Notes: generated by a model not told the origin, from the sequence alone. 43,305 bases of DNA from Candidatus Thiomargarita nelsonii (GCA_000785145.2 JSZA02000060.1:1-43305), one strand, 5' to 3'; shown: positions 24,617 through 34,079, counted from the stretch's first letter. Numbers and translations: made by a program.

Positions 24617-26002
24617 ATGAAAATAAACCTACGCAACTTAGGTGTTATTAATAACGCCTCGATTGACTTAAAACCTTTAACGGTTTTTATTGGTGATAAC
24701 GGCACAGGTAAAACTTGGGCAGCTTACACCTTATCAGCTATCCTTGGACTAGATGGATACGAAAAATACCATCGAGCCTTTTTAGAAAGTCAAACTCAAC
24801 AAACATATCCCCCCTTAGATAAGGCTATTACGCAATTGCTTGAAGAAGGTAATGCACAAATTGATTTAGTTCAATTTGCCAACGATTATGCCGAACTCTA
24901 TATCAATGAAGTGGCACGTCTCGCGCCCAAATGGATGCGAACATTTATGGCAACGAGGCGAGTGACTTTTGAAAATTTGCAAATGCACATCAGTTTAGGA
25001 GACACAAAACCCGCCTTTTTGGACAAAATAACAGCCGTCGCCGTCGAAAAAAAACTTTCTTTCGGCTCACGCCGTGGCGCTTTACTCAATGCACTAAAAG
25101 AATCAGGAAATGCCACCTTATATTTTTATTCTGAAGGTGAAGTGCTGAAAAAACTACCTAGCCGAGCCGTTAAACAATTTGTCGGAGTGCAACTCTTTCA
25201 GATACTCCATAGCACTTTCTATTCAAAGGTTTATACACTCCCCACTGAAAGAACGACTTTTATCACTTTTCCTTTTCACCACGAGGCGATTAAAAAAAAC
25301 GAAAAATCTGAAGGAAATATTAATTGGCTGGCACCCGTACAAAGCTTTTTGGGAATGATTGCCGATGCCTATCTTCCAAGTATTTCTGCTGAAAGAGAAG
25401 AGCAAATCAAGGAAAATCCCCAAATTTTAGAATATATCAAATTGGCTGACATTTTGGAAACCGACATTTTGCAAGGAAAGTTATCTATTGATACTTCAGG
25501 ATTACTCAAAGAACTCCTTTTCCAACCGGCAGGGAGCCAGAACAAATTAGAAATGCCAATTGTTTCATCAATGGTAAAAGAATTGGCACCGTTAGTTCTT
25601 TATTTACGCTATTTTGCTGAACCCAATGAATGGCTTATCATTGACGAGCCAGAAATGAATTTACACCCCGCCGCCCAAGTGGAAATCATTGAATTTTTGG
25701 CGATGTTAGTAAATGCGGGCTTGCATGTCTTAATCACTACCCATAGTCCTTACATAGTCGATCATCTTGCCAATCTCATGCAAGCGGCTAAACATGATGA
25801 CAAGGAAGCCATTGATAAACTGTTTTACTTAGAACAGAGGAACGCTTTTATTTCCCAAGCGCAAGTCTCAATTTATCTTTTTGAAGAGGGCACTGCAAAG
25901 AACATTGTTGATGAAGACGGGATTATAGATTGGAGTACATTTGGCGATGTCTCTTCAGATGTATCGAGTATGTTTCCCCAATTACTGAAAACGACGACGT
26001 AA
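24617..26002 (+). CDS. AAA-type (AAA_21/OLD-like) ATPase of a two-gene ATPase-nuclease module
   Basis: The 461-aa protein begins MKINLRNLGVINNASIDL and has Walker A VFIGDNGTGKTWAAYTL (near residue 30), Walker B EWLIIDEPEMNLHPAAQ (near residue 342) and the H-loop LITTHSPYIVDHL. No TOPRIM or nuclease domain follows, so nuclease activity would have to come from the partner gene 11 bases downstream. I chose the ATG at 24617 rather than an in-frame TTG at 24605 because the homology-like start MKI fits. Such ATPases act as sensors in anti-phage systems; this pair resembles several known two-gene systems without matching one exactly as far as I can tell. Confidence 0.75.
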   Translation: MKINLRNLGVINNASIDLKPLTVFIGDNGTGKTWAAYTLSAILGLDGYEKYHRAFLESQTQQTYPPLDKAITQLLEEGNAQIDLVQFANDYAELYINEVARLAPKWMRTFMATRRVTFENLQMHISLGDTKPAFLDKITAVAVEKKLSFGSRRGALLNALKESGNATLYFYSEGEVLKKLPSRAVKQFVGVQLFQILHSTFYSKVYTLPTERTTFITFPFHHEAIKKNEKSEGNINWLAPVQSFLGMIADAYLPSISAEREEQIKENPQILEYIKLADILETDILQGKLSIDTSGLLKELLFQPAGSQNKLEMPIVSSMVKELAPLVLYLRYFAEPNEWLIIDEPEMNLHPAAQVEIIEFLAMLVNAGLHVLITTHSPYIVDHLANLMQAAKHDDKEAIDKLFYLEQRNAFISQAQVSIYLFEEGTAKNIVDEDGIIDWSTFGDVSSDVSSMFPQLLKTTT

Positions 26003-26013
26003 GGGGATAAATA

Positions 26014-26565
26014 ATGCCTATTTCAGAAAATGGTTTGCTCCTTGAGACATTACTGTTAACGCCTTGTTTGCTCCCCGGTTATACGAGTTTTAAAGAAAGC
26101 AAAGCGTCGATAACGGTGCAACCACAACATGATGAAACGATACTTTTTTTCTCCATAGATGATAACTCGAATCCTGAGTGTCGGTTGCGTCAACGCTTAT
26201 GGGGAAAGAGATCGGGTGAAGAACTTTGTGATTTGATAGTGTTTTATGCGAGAGGGAGCGAGCGTGTCTTATGTTTTGTGGAATTGAAAGACAATATTAA
26301 AGATTTAGGTCATGCAACGGCGCAAGTGACGAATACCTACACCCATTTTAAGCAACATCTGAGATTAAACAATTATTATACAGCGAAAACTTTTATTTCA
26401 GCGTTTGCTGGTTCACTACCACAAGAACACCAGAAATATCATAGAAAGTTACTAATGGTGTTTAAGGGTGAAAACAACGTTGAATCTAATGGCAAGCCTG
26501 ATGAGTTGGGTGATTTTTTGCGCGGCGTTAAAAGGAAACGGAAAGGTAAAAGGCGGAAAAGATAG
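26014..26565 (+). CDS. Predicted PD-(D/E)XK-like nuclease partner of the upstream ATPase
   Basis: The 183-aa protein contains ELCDLIVFYARG and, 13 residues on, VLCFVELKDN. The spacing D-x13-E-x-K and the hydrophobic strands fit a restriction-type PD-(D/E)XK core (residues about 72-94). The helix that follows (LGHATAQVTNTYTHFKQHL) is usual after such cores. The C-terminus is strongly basic (GVKRKRKGKRRKR), suggesting nucleic acid contact. AAGGGG lies upstream of the ATG, 11 bases after the ATPase stop, so the genes form an operon. The family name is not known to me; the nuclease call rests on the motif. Confidence 0.6.
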   Translation: MPISENGLLLETLLLTPCLLPGYTSFKESKASITVQPQHDETILFFSIDDNSNPECRLRQRLWGKRSGEELCDLIVFYARGSERVLCFVELKDNIKDLGHATAQVTNTYTHFKQHLRLNNYYTAKTFISAFAGSLPQEHQKYHRKLLMVFKGENNVESNGKPDELGDFLRGVKRKRKGKRRKR

Positions 26566-26893
26566 ATCGTTCAGGGTGCCTCCTACGCACCTATTTTAGG
26601 GGAACATGCCGATGGCGTTTTGTCAGCAAGCGTAGGGTGCGTCCCACGCACCTTTTAGGATGGCAGTATTTTAGGTTTTTTTATTTGTGCCCAGGACGCA
26701 CCCTACGCTAGCTCTTATTTTTTTTTCGTGCGTCAGTTATATCACTTATATTATATAAGTATATTTATAGGCAATATTAAAATGTTTAATTGAAATATGA
26801 CACTCAATGAACTATATTGTTTGATAACGGGGGATGTTGTTCCTCAAAGGAAAAATTTTTTTTTGAGTTTTGCAAGAGGCTAGGAAAAATATT
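26566..26893. other. Intergenic region with GTAGGGTGCGT repeats
   Basis: Three copies of the dispersed repeat (26573-26602, 26629-26660 and inverted 26690-26712) follow the nuclease gene. The remaining sequence is AT-rich and must contain the promoter of the LRR gene. I see no gene here. Confidence 0.6.
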
Positions 26894-29062
26894 ATGTTAA
26901 AAAGTCCGTTTTTTATTTTATTGTTATTATTGGTTTTAATGTCGCCTTTGGCGCATGCTGCTACTGACTGCGCGGCAGTTACTGAAATTCCATCTACGGA
27001 GTGTGAGGCACTTGTCGCTCTTTATAATAGTACTGATGGTGCTAATTGGCACAATAAGACGGGGTGGAATGTGACGAATATGCCTTGTAGTTGGTATAGA
27101 GTGACATGTAGCGGTGGACATGTATCGAGGCTCTATCTGTCTAACAACTCACTCACCGGCTCAATCCCAACTGAATTGGGCAATCTGAGCAATTTGGTGG
27201 ATCTCCGGCTGTCTTCCAACCCACTCACCGGCTCAATCCCAACAGAATTGGGCAATCTGAGCAATTTGGAGGGGCTCAATCTGTCTTTAAACAAACTCAC
27301 CGGCACAATCCCAACTGAATTGGGCAATCTGAGCAATTTGGAGAGTCTCTATCTGTATTTCAACGAACTCACCGGCACAATCCCAAGTGAATTGGGCAAT
27401 TTGAGCAATTTGACGGATCTCGAACTGTATTTCAACGAACTCACCGGCTCAATCCCAAGTGAATTGGGTAATCTGAGCAATTTGGAGTATCTCTCTCTGT
27501 CTTCCAACAATCTCACCGGCTCAATCCCAATTGAATTGGGCAATCTGAGCAATTTGACGTCTCTCTCTCTGTATTCCAACAATCTCACCGGCACAATCCC
27601 AAGTGAATTGGGTAATCTGAGCAATTTGGAGAGGCTCAATCTGTATTCCAACGAACTCACCGGCGAAATCCCAATTGAATTGGGCAATCTGAGCAATTTG
27701 GAGATGCTCTGGCTGTTTAGCAACAAACTCACCGGCTCAATCCCAAGTGAATTGGGCAATCTGAGCAATTTGGAGTATCTCTCTCTGGATAGGAACAAAC
27801 TCACCGGCTCAATCCCAAGTGAATTGGACAATCTGAGCAATTTGACGTCTCTCTGGCTGTCTAAAAACAAACTCACCGGCTCAATCCCAAGTGAATTGGG
27901 CAATCTGAGCAATTTGACGTCTCTCTCTCTGTCTTCCAACAATCTCACCGGCTCAATCCCAATTGAATTGGGCAATCTGAGCAATTTGACGTCTCTCTCT
28001 CTGTCTTCCAACAATCTCACCGGCTCAATCCCAACTGAATTGGGCAATCTGAGCAATTTGACGGATCTCTGGCTGCATATCAACAAACTCACCGGCTCAA
28101 TCCCAAGTGAATTGGGCAATTTGATTAATTTGAAATATCTCTGGCTGTTTAGCAACAAACTCACCGGCTCAATCCCAATTGAATTGGGCAATTTGAGCAA
28201 TTTGCAGTCTCTCTATCTGTATTCCAACCAACTATGCGGAGAAATCCCACTTGAATTGAAAAACCTGTCTAATATACCATTACCTGATCAATACGGCTCT
28301 AAATTAAGATTAGACAACAACCACCTAACCGCATCTGACTCAGAACTGATCGCTTGGCTTGATAGCCACAACCCGGGTTGGAATACCACACAAACATCTT
28401 GTCCTGTTGTAACAACATTACAATTCTCGTCAGCAACATACAGCGTAACCGAAAACGGCGGACAAGCAACCATCACCGTCACCCGCGCCGGAGCTAATAA
28501 CGGAGCCATATCAGCAAACTACGCCACCACCGACGGCACTGCCACAGCCGGCAGCGACTACACCCAAACCACAGGGACATTATATTGGTCATATGGAGAC
28601 TCCGCTGACAAAACCATCACAATAGCTATTACTGATGATGGCGATTCTGAAGGTAATGAAACTTTCACAATCACCCTAACTGATCCGATTAGTGGGGAAA
28701 ATTTAGACAATGCCACTGTCACTATTTCCGATGATGACACCACTCTCGTCACCCTAAACGAATTCACAGCGATGGCATTAGAAACGGGGATACTCTTAGA
28801 ATGGCAAACCGCTACTGAGCTTGACAATGCCGGATTTCATCTATGGCGAGCCACCGGTGAAGCTTGGAAATACGGTGATTATTCAACCGTCATAAGACTA
28901 ACAGAACAACTCATCGCAGCCCAAGGCGACTTTAGCGTCTATTCTTATATAGATGCCGATCTCGAAACGGGAGCCACCTATTATTATGGCTTAGAGGATA
29001 TTGACTTAAATGGTCAAAGTACCTACCATTGGGATTTGATAGATTCGGCGACGGCAAGGTAG
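26894..29062 (+). CDS. Exported LRR (plant-type) and Calx-beta protein
   Basis: The 722-aa product starts with a signal peptide (MLKSPFFILLLLLVLMSPLAHA). A cysteine-bearing cap follows (CAAVTEIPSTECEALVALY, NTPCSW-like). Then come about 16 leucine-rich repeats of 24 residues, pattern LxxLxLxxNxLTGSIPxELGNLSN, from about residue 86 to 455. A Calx-beta domain lies at about 510-605 (YSVTENGGQATITVTRAG, NETFTITLTDP). The C-terminal domain of about 100 residues is fibronectin-like (ETGILLEWQTATELDNAGFHLWRA). The start ATG at 26894 follows AGGAAAA; an upstream TTG at 26870 is less likely. It should be secreted or on the surface, with adhesion or ligand binding as the inferred role. At DNA level the repeats are near-identical 72-base units. 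Confidence 0.85.
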   Translation: MLKSPFFILLLLLVLMSPLAHAATDCAAVTEIPSTECEALVALYNSTDGANWHNKTGWNVTNMPCSWYRVTCSGGHVSRLYLSNNSLTGSIPTELGNLSNLVDLRLSSNPLTGSIPTELGNLSNLEGLNLSLNKLTGTIPTELGNLSNLESLYLYFNELTGTIPSELGNLSNLTDLELYFNELTGSIPSELGNLSNLEYLSLSSNNLTGSIPIELGNLSNLTSLSLYSNNLTGTIPSELGNLSNLERLNLYSNELTGEIPIELGNLSNLEMLWLFSNKLTGSIPSELGNLSNLEYLSLDRNKLTGSIPSELDNLSNLTSLWLSKNKLTGSIPSELGNLSNLTSLSLSSNNLTGSIPIELGNLSNLTSLSLSSNNLTGSIPTELGNLSNLTDLWLHINKLTGSIPSELGNLINLKYLWLFSNKLTGSIPIELGNLSNLQSLYLYSNQLCGEIPLELKNLSNIPLPDQYGSKLRLDNNHLTASDSELIAWLDSHNPGWNTTQTSCPVVTTLQFSSATYSVTENGGQATITVTRAGANNGAISANYATTDGTATAGSDYTQTTGTLYWSYGDSADKTITIAITDDGDSEGNETFTITLTDPISGENLDNATVTISDDDTTLVTLNEFTAMALETGILLEWQTATELDNAGFHLWRATGEAWKYGDYSTVIRLTEQLIAAQGDFSVYSYIDADLETGATYYYGLEDIDLNGQSTYHWDLIDSATAR
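27133..28260 (+). repeat. 72-base minisatellite encoding the LRRs
   Basis: About 15 full 72-base units, each with CTCACCGGCTCAATCCCAA followed by TGAATTGGGCAATCTGAGCA, at regular steps from 27151. Identity between neighbours is high, including at silent sites, so copy number can change by recombination or slippage in frame. Confidence 0.9.
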
Positions 29063-29078
29063 TGGTTGGTATTCGGAG

Positions 29079-29105
29079 TCCAAGATTTATCTTGGACTTC
29101 CAAGT
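29079..29105. repeat. GGAGTCCAA palindrome, copy 3
   Basis: GGAGTCCAAGATTTATCTTG followed by GACTTCC between the convergent LRR and cytochrome d1 genes. Confidence 0.65.
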
Positions 29106-29120
29106 AGGGCAACCAAAAAA

Positions 29121-30659
29121 TCATTCTAACCCAATCGTCACCATTTTGGGGCGAGCATGAGAGAAGATACCCGCCGGAACCTCTAATGAAACCTCTTTCA
29201 CCTTTTTCAAAGTTTGAGAATCGTAGATCACAACCTTGTTACCAGCATAGCCGGCACTCACATAAAGATATTTGCCAGTGTATTCGGGAAAATGAGAATG
29301 TCCACCAACACTGATTGTCTTCACAACTTTCAAGCTCTCTTTATCAATAAACTGAATTTTGTCAGCATTTGCACCACTAATGATATCAACAACCACATAA
29401 GGTGCTTGGGGATGAGCCGCTGGTGATTCTGTACCACCAATGACAGGAAGCTGTTTAATAACCTCAAAAGTATCAGCATCAAATATCGTCACTACCGTTT
29501 TATCGCAGCTACTCCCACTCCCAAAATTAGTACCAAAACCAACCATTCGTGATCCAATCTTAGTGATTGCACCAGAGCCGGTGTGGGGAGTGCAACCTGC
29601 TGGAATATCCTTCACTACCTTTTTTGTGTCGAAATCAATGACAACAAGCTTATTGTCATCATAAGCTGCAATTGTTAAATAACGACCATCTTTGGTTAAA
29701 AAGGCATCGTGTAGATGACGACCTACATTTTTGATCCTCGTGACAGGCATTCCACTTTTATCAAGATCAATAATCCACACCTGCCCCGCTTTTTCCAGAG
29801 CAATAGCAAAATAGTTTCCGTAAGGCGTTGCAGTAATACTACCAGAATCAGCAGATACCATCTCACCATCTGGACTGATCCCTTTCAGATCAAAATATTT
29901 AATCGGCTCAAGGGTATTGGCATCGAGAATCACCGCAGTATTGGGTACAAAAGAGCCAGCCGCTATGTAACGTCCATCCCATGAAACGGCCAATGATGGG
30001 CCAGTAAATCCAACTTGGATACTACGAACCGCCTTCATAGAGAAGAGATCCACCTTGAAGACTCTACCACCATCGGTTTTCACATAAGCCCAACGCGGAT
30101 TGTTTGGATGGTAATCCACTAAATGGGGGGCTTTCCAAGTTGGGATTTCTCCAACTATTTGATTATTCTCTCCATTAAAGAATACCACTTTGGATTTTTG
30201 ACCATTGGAGTATGTGCCACGCGACATAACGGCCATCAAATTATCTAAATTTGTGATCGGATAGGTCGGTTGAATTGGTAGGGATGACTCATCAGCAACA
30301 TAAACTTCAAGTGAGAGTCTGATGTCGCGCATATCCCATTTAAGTTCTTCTTTGGGATTGTTTTTGACAAATGATGCCAATTGAGCTATCTCATCTGTTG
30401 AGAGACGTTTTCCCCAAGCAGGCATCAATGTGCCGGGCATACCCGCTGAGATAATTGCTGCTAATGCGATTTCGGGAAAATTGGCATAGCGTTCGCTGTT
30501 CAGTCCTGGACCAATATAACCGCCACGATCCATACCATGACAAGTGGCACAATTTTCAGCATAGAGCTGTTGTGCAGTACTTTGAGCCTTGGCTACCGTA
30601 AAAAATACGGAAAAAACAATCAATAATGCAACATAAAGTGGTTTCATTTTTTTTTCCAA
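29121..30659 (-). CDS. Periplasmic cytochrome c-d1 protein (NirS/NirN-like)
   Basis: The 512-aa protein has a signal peptide (KPLYVALLIVFSVFFTVAKA), a cytochrome c domain with one heme c site (NCATCHG near residue 37; distal Met probably in AGMPGTLMPAWG), and an eight-bladed cytochrome d1 propeller (about residues 125-512). NirS reduces nitrite to NO in the periplasm; NirN is a related dehydrogenase in heme d1 synthesis. The segment GRHLHDAFLT aligns with the conserved d1 region FLHDGG. The second distal-side histidine of NirS (the SHEHPEF segment) seems absent, where SITATPYGNYFAIALEKAG is found. This favours a NirN-like or other d1 protein over a standard nitrite reductase. Length (512) is closer to NirN. 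No other nir gene is in the window. The start after a run of A has a weak ribosome-binding site. Confidence 0.75.
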   Translation of the reverse strand: MEKKMKPLYVALLIVFSVFFTVAKAQSTAQQLYAENCATCHGMDRGGYIGPGLNSERYANFPEIALAAIISAGMPGTLMPAWGKRLSTDEIAQLASFVKNNPKEELKWDMRDIRLSLEVYVADESSLPIQPTYPITNLDNLMAVMSRGTYSNGQKSKVVFFNGENNQIVGEIPTWKAPHLVDYHPNNPRWAYVKTDGGRVFKVDLFSMKAVRSIQVGFTGPSLAVSWDGRYIAAGSFVPNTAVILDANTLEPIKYFDLKGISPDGEMVSADSGSITATPYGNYFAIALEKAGQVWIIDLDKSGMPVTRIKNVGRHLHDAFLTKDGRYLTIAAYDDNKLVVIDFDTKKVVKDIPAGCTPHTGSGAITKIGSRMVGFGTNFGSGSSCDKTVVTIFDADTFEVIKQLPVIGGTESPAAHPQAPYVVVDIISGANADKIQFIDKESLKVVKTISVGGHSHFPEYTGKYLYVSAGYAGNKVVIYDSQTLKKVKEVSLEVPAGIFSHARPKMVTIGLE

Positions 30660-30777
30660 ACAAAATATAACGGATTAAGGGTTTTAATCCCGGTGGCTTA
30701 GCTTAAATGCTCCGCAGGGATTAGCAGGTATTATTTCTAAAAAAATTGTTGATGTCAAGAAAAATTAAGTGATGTTT

Positions 30778-30806
30778 TGGAGTCCAAGATTTATCTTGGA
30801 CGAGTC
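30778..30806. repeat. GGAGTCCAA palindrome, copy 4
   Basis: GGAGTCCAAGATTTATCTTG followed by GACGAGTC; core TCCAAGATTTATCTTGGA is palindromic. Confidence 0.7.
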
Positions 30807-30810
30807 TAAA

Positions 30811-30843
30811 AGAAATCCGATTTTTTGGAAAAATCGGATTTCT
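30811..30843. repeat. GAAATCC palindrome, copy 4 (compensated G/C variant)
   Basis: AGAAATCCGATTTTTTGG followed by AAAAATCGGATTTCT. Relative to the other copies the stem has T-A replaced by G-C on both sides (CCTA to CCGA, TAGG to TCGG), a compensatory change that keeps the hairpin. Confidence 0.75.
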
Positions 30844-30932
30844 CATGAGTAGGCTAAATTAATGCAGCGACAAAAATTTTGGTCTAATATATATCATGAT
30901 CATTTTTTTTAGGCACGATTAAGGATATTATT

Positions 30933-33900
30933 ATGTTAAATAAACATCATTTTGGCTTTCATGCAATACTCTTACTATTCATTTTAATGTCACCTTTGGC
31001 GCAAGCTGCAACTGACTGCGCGGCTGTTACTGAAATCCCATCTACGGAGTGTGAGGCGCTTGTCGCTTTTTATAATAGTACTGGCGGTGCTAATTGGGAG
31101 AATAATACGGGGTGGAATGAGACGAATACGCCTTGTAGTTGGTATGGCGTTGAATGTAGCGGGGGGCATGGGCTCTCTCTGTCTGGAAACCAACTCTGTG
31201 GAGAAATCCCAGTTGAATTGAAAAACCTGTCCTCGCTATCCTTACCTCATCCATTAGGAGCCCAATTATTAGACAACAACCAGCTAACCGCATCAGATGC
31301 CGAACTGATCGCATGGCTTGATAGCCGCAACCCGGGTTGGGATACCACACAAACATCTTGTTCTGGATTTTTTACCACACCTATCGTTAAAGTAGCTGAA
31401 AATGCTGGTACCGTCACTCTCACTGTTCAGAGAAATGGCGAGACAAATGGAACACTAGACTATGCCACGACAGAAGGTAGCGCCAGGCAAGGACATGATT
31501 ATATCGGAGCCACAGGCACCCTAAACTGGGCCGATGGTGATGTCAGTGACAAATCTTTCACAATAACTATTAACGATGATAGCAATTCTGAAATTAATGA
31601 AACTTTCACAATCACCCTAACCTCACCGGTTACTGGGGAGAATTTAGACAATGCGACTATCGTCATCGAAGACAATGAACCGACAGACTGCACGCTTGTT
31701 ACTGAAATCCCATCTACGGAGTGTGAGGCGCTTATCGCTCTTTATGATAGTACTGATGGTGCTAATTGGCGGGGTAACGACGGGTGGAATGTGAGGAATA
31801 CGCCTTGTAGTTGGTATGGCGTTGAATGTAGCGGGGGGCATGTATCGGGGCTCTCTCTGTCTGGCAACCAACTCAGCGGCGAAATCCCAAGTGAATTGGG
31901 AAACTTGAGCAATTTGGAGAGGCTCTATCTGTCTGGCAACCAACTCAGCGGCGAAATCCCAAGTGAATTGGGAAACTTGAGCAATTTGGAGAGGCTCTAT
32001 CTGTCTGGCAACCAACTCAGCGGCGAAATCCCAAGTGAATTGGGAAACTTGAGCAATTTGGAGTGGCTCTTTCTGTCTGAGAACTCACTCAGTGGCGAAA
32101 TCCCAAGAGAATTGGGCAATTTGAGCAATTTGCACTCTCTCTTTCTGTCTGAGAACTCACTCAGTGGCGAAATCCCAAGAGAATTGGGCAATTTGAGCAA
32201 GTTATCGCAACTCCATCTGGATAACAACTCTCTGTGCGGAGAAATCCCAGTTGAATTAAAAAATCTGTCTCTGTTCTTGAAATTAGACAACAACCACCTA
32301 ACCGCTTATGACTCCTCACTTATCGCATGGCTTGATAGCCGCATCCCGGGTTGGGATACCACACAAACATCTTGTTCTGGATTTTTTACCACACCTATCG
32401 TTAAAGTAGCTGAAAATGCTGGTACCGTCACTCTCACTGTTCAGAGAAATGGCGATACAAATGGAACACTAGACTATGCCACGACAGAGGGTAGTGCCAA
32501 GCAAGGAGATGATTATATCGGATCCACAGGCACCCTAAACTGGGCAGATGGTGATGTCACTGACAAATCTTTCGCAATAATTATTAACGATGATAGTAAT
32601 TCTGAAATTAATGAAACTTTCACAATTACCCTAACCTCACCAGTTAGTGGGGAAAATTTAGACAATGCCACTATCATCATTAATGATCCGTTTGACTGCG
32701 CGGTTGTTACTGAAATCCCATCGACGGAGTGTGAGGCACTTATCACTCTTTATAATAGTACTGATGGTGCTAATTGGCAGCGTAACGACCGGTGGAATGA
32801 GACGAATATGCCTTGTAGTTGGTATGGTGTTGATTGTCATGAAGGACATGTATTGGGGCTCTCTCTGTCTAACAACCAACTATGCGGAGAAATCCCAGAA
32901 AACATTTCTAATCTTAATAAGATAAGATTAAACTTAAACAACAACCAGCTAACCACATCTGACTCCTCACTTATCGCATGGCTTGATAGCCGCAGCCCGG
33001 GTTGGGATACCACACAAACATCTTGTTCTGGATTTTTTACCACACCTATCGTTAAAGTAGCTGAAAATGCTGGTACCGTCACTCTCACTGTTCAGAGAAA
33101 TGGCGAGACAAATGGAACACTAGACTATGCCACGACAGAAGGTAGCGCCACCAGCCAAGGACATGATTATATCGGAGCCACAGGCACCCTAAACTGGGCA
33201 GATGGTGATGTCACTGACAAATCCTTCACAATAACTATCAACGATGATAGCAATTCTGAAACTAATGAAACTTTCACAATCACCCTAACCTCACCGGTTA
33301 CTGGGGAGAATTTAGACAATGCGACTATCGTCATCGAAGACAATGAACCGGCAGACTGCGCGGCTGTTACTGAAATTCCAACGACGGAATGTGAGGCACT
33401 TGTCGCTCTTTACAATAGTACGGATGGTGCTAATTGGGGGGATAACGACGGGTGGATTGTGACGAATACGCCTTGTAGTTGGTATGGCGTTTCATGTAGC
33501 GGGGGACATGTATCGAGGCTCTCTCTGTCTACCAACAGACTCCGTGGTTCAATCCCAACTGAATTGGGCAATTTGACCAATTTGACGTATCTCAATCTGT
33601 CTAGCAGCTACCCCGCCGGCCCAAACCCAGGTAAATATCCCCAATTTAACTATAGCTATGACTATATGGTGTATATCAATATGTATAAGAACCAGCTCAC
33701 TGGTTCAATCCCAACGGAATTGGGCAATTTGACCCGTTTGACGGTTCTCGAACTGTATAAGAACCAGCTCACTGGTTCAATCCCAACGGAATTGGGCAAT
33801 TTGACCCGTTTGACGGTTCTCGGTCTACATTACAACCAACTCACCGGCGAAATCCCAACTGAATTGGGTAATTTGACCCGTTTGACGATTCTCGGTCTGT

Positions 33901-34079
33901 TTGGCAACCAACTCACCGGCGAAATCCCAAATGAATTGGGCAATTTGACCAATTTGGAGGAGTTCTCTCTGTTTCGCAACCAACTCACCGGCGAAATCCC
34001 AACGGAATTGGGTAATTTGACCCCGTTTGACGTTTCTCGGTCTGTTTTACAACCAACTCACCGGCGAAATTCCAACTGA
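30933..34079 (+). CDS. Exported modular LRR/Calx-beta protein, N-terminal part (frameshifted gene)
   Basis: The 1048-aa open frame starts with a signal peptide (HAILLLFILMSPLAQA) after AAGGA. It contains four modules. Each has a cysteine cap (DCAAVTEIPSTECEALVA..., PCSWYGV-CSGGH) followed by zero to many LRRs, and the first three add an AWLDSR.PGWDTTQTSC spacer and a Calx-beta domain (VAENAGTVTLTVQRNG, DSNSEINETFTITLTSP). The modules are nearly identical in DNA and arose by segmental duplication. At 34021-34024 a run of four C (three expected from neighbouring units) shifts the frame, so the last 20 residues (FDVSRSVLQPTHRRNSN) are not LRR. The correct continuation is in the frame of 34027-35016. 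This is either a real frameshift, a phase switch or a sequencing error. Confidence 0.8.
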   Translation: MLNKHHFGFHAILLLFILMSPLAQAATDCAAVTEIPSTECEALVAFYNSTGGANWENNTGWNETNTPCSWYGVECSGGHGLSLSGNQLCGEIPVELKNLSSLSLPHPLGAQLLDNNQLTASDAELIAWLDSRNPGWDTTQTSCSGFFTTPIVKVAENAGTVTLTVQRNGETNGTLDYATTEGSARQGHDYIGATGTLNWADGDVSDKSFTITINDDSNSEINETFTITLTSPVTGENLDNATIVIEDNEPTDCTLVTEIPSTECEALIALYDSTDGANWRGNDGWNVRNTPCSWYGVECSGGHVSGLSLSGNQLSGEIPSELGNLSNLERLYLSGNQLSGEIPSELGNLSNLERLYLSGNQLSGEIPSELGNLSNLEWLFLSENSLSGEIPRELGNLSNLHSLFLSENSLSGEIPRELGNLSKLSQLHLDNNSLCGEIPVELKNLSLFLKLDNNHLTAYDSSLIAWLDSRIPGWDTTQTSCSGFFTTPIVKVAENAGTVTLTVQRNGDTNGTLDYATTEGSAKQGDDYIGSTGTLNWADGDVTDKSFAIIINDDSNSEINETFTITLTSPVSGENLDNATIIINDPFDCAVVTEIPSTECEALITLYNSTDGANWQRNDRWNETNMPCSWYGVDCHEGHVLGLSLSNNQLCGEIPENISNLNKIRLNLNNNQLTTSDSSLIAWLDSRSPGWDTTQTSCSGFFTTPIVKVAENAGTVTLTVQRNGETNGTLDYATTEGSATSQGHDYIGATGTLNWADGDVTDKSFTITINDDSNSETNETFTITLTSPVTGENLDNATIVIEDNEPADCAAVTEIPTTECEALVALYNSTDGANWGDNDGWIVTNTPCSWYGVSCSGGHVSRLSLSTNRLRGSIPTELGNLTNLTYLNLSSSYPAGPNPGKYPQFNYSYDYMVYINMYKNQLTGSIPTELGNLTRLTVLELYKNQLTGSIPTELGNLTRLTVLGLHYNQLTGEIPTELGNLTRLTILGLFGNQLTGEIPNELGNLTNLEEFSLFRNQLTGEIPTELGNLTPFDVSRSVLQPTHRRNSN

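Larger units (their letters stand above)
30660..30932. other. Divergent intergenic region between cytochrome c-d1 and LRR gene 2
   Basis: It holds the promoters of both divergent genes (not confidently locatable), a GGAGTCCAA palindrome at 30778-30806 and a G/C-variant palindrome at 30811-30843. The stretch 30758-30807 is shared with the shrunken copy at 24476-24526. Confidence 0.5.

Noticed and set aside
27349..28200. 283-codon open frame on the minus strand with repeated KLLRLPNSLGIEPVSLL
   Set aside because: Shadow of the 72-base LRR repeat on the opposite strand; no start signal, and no independent evidence of coding. The same applies to similar antisense frames over the second LRR gene.
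29121..30659. Standard nirS nitrite reductase
   Set aside because: Length, missing N-terminal extension and the missing histidine segment do not fit well; only the broader c-d1 family name is safe.
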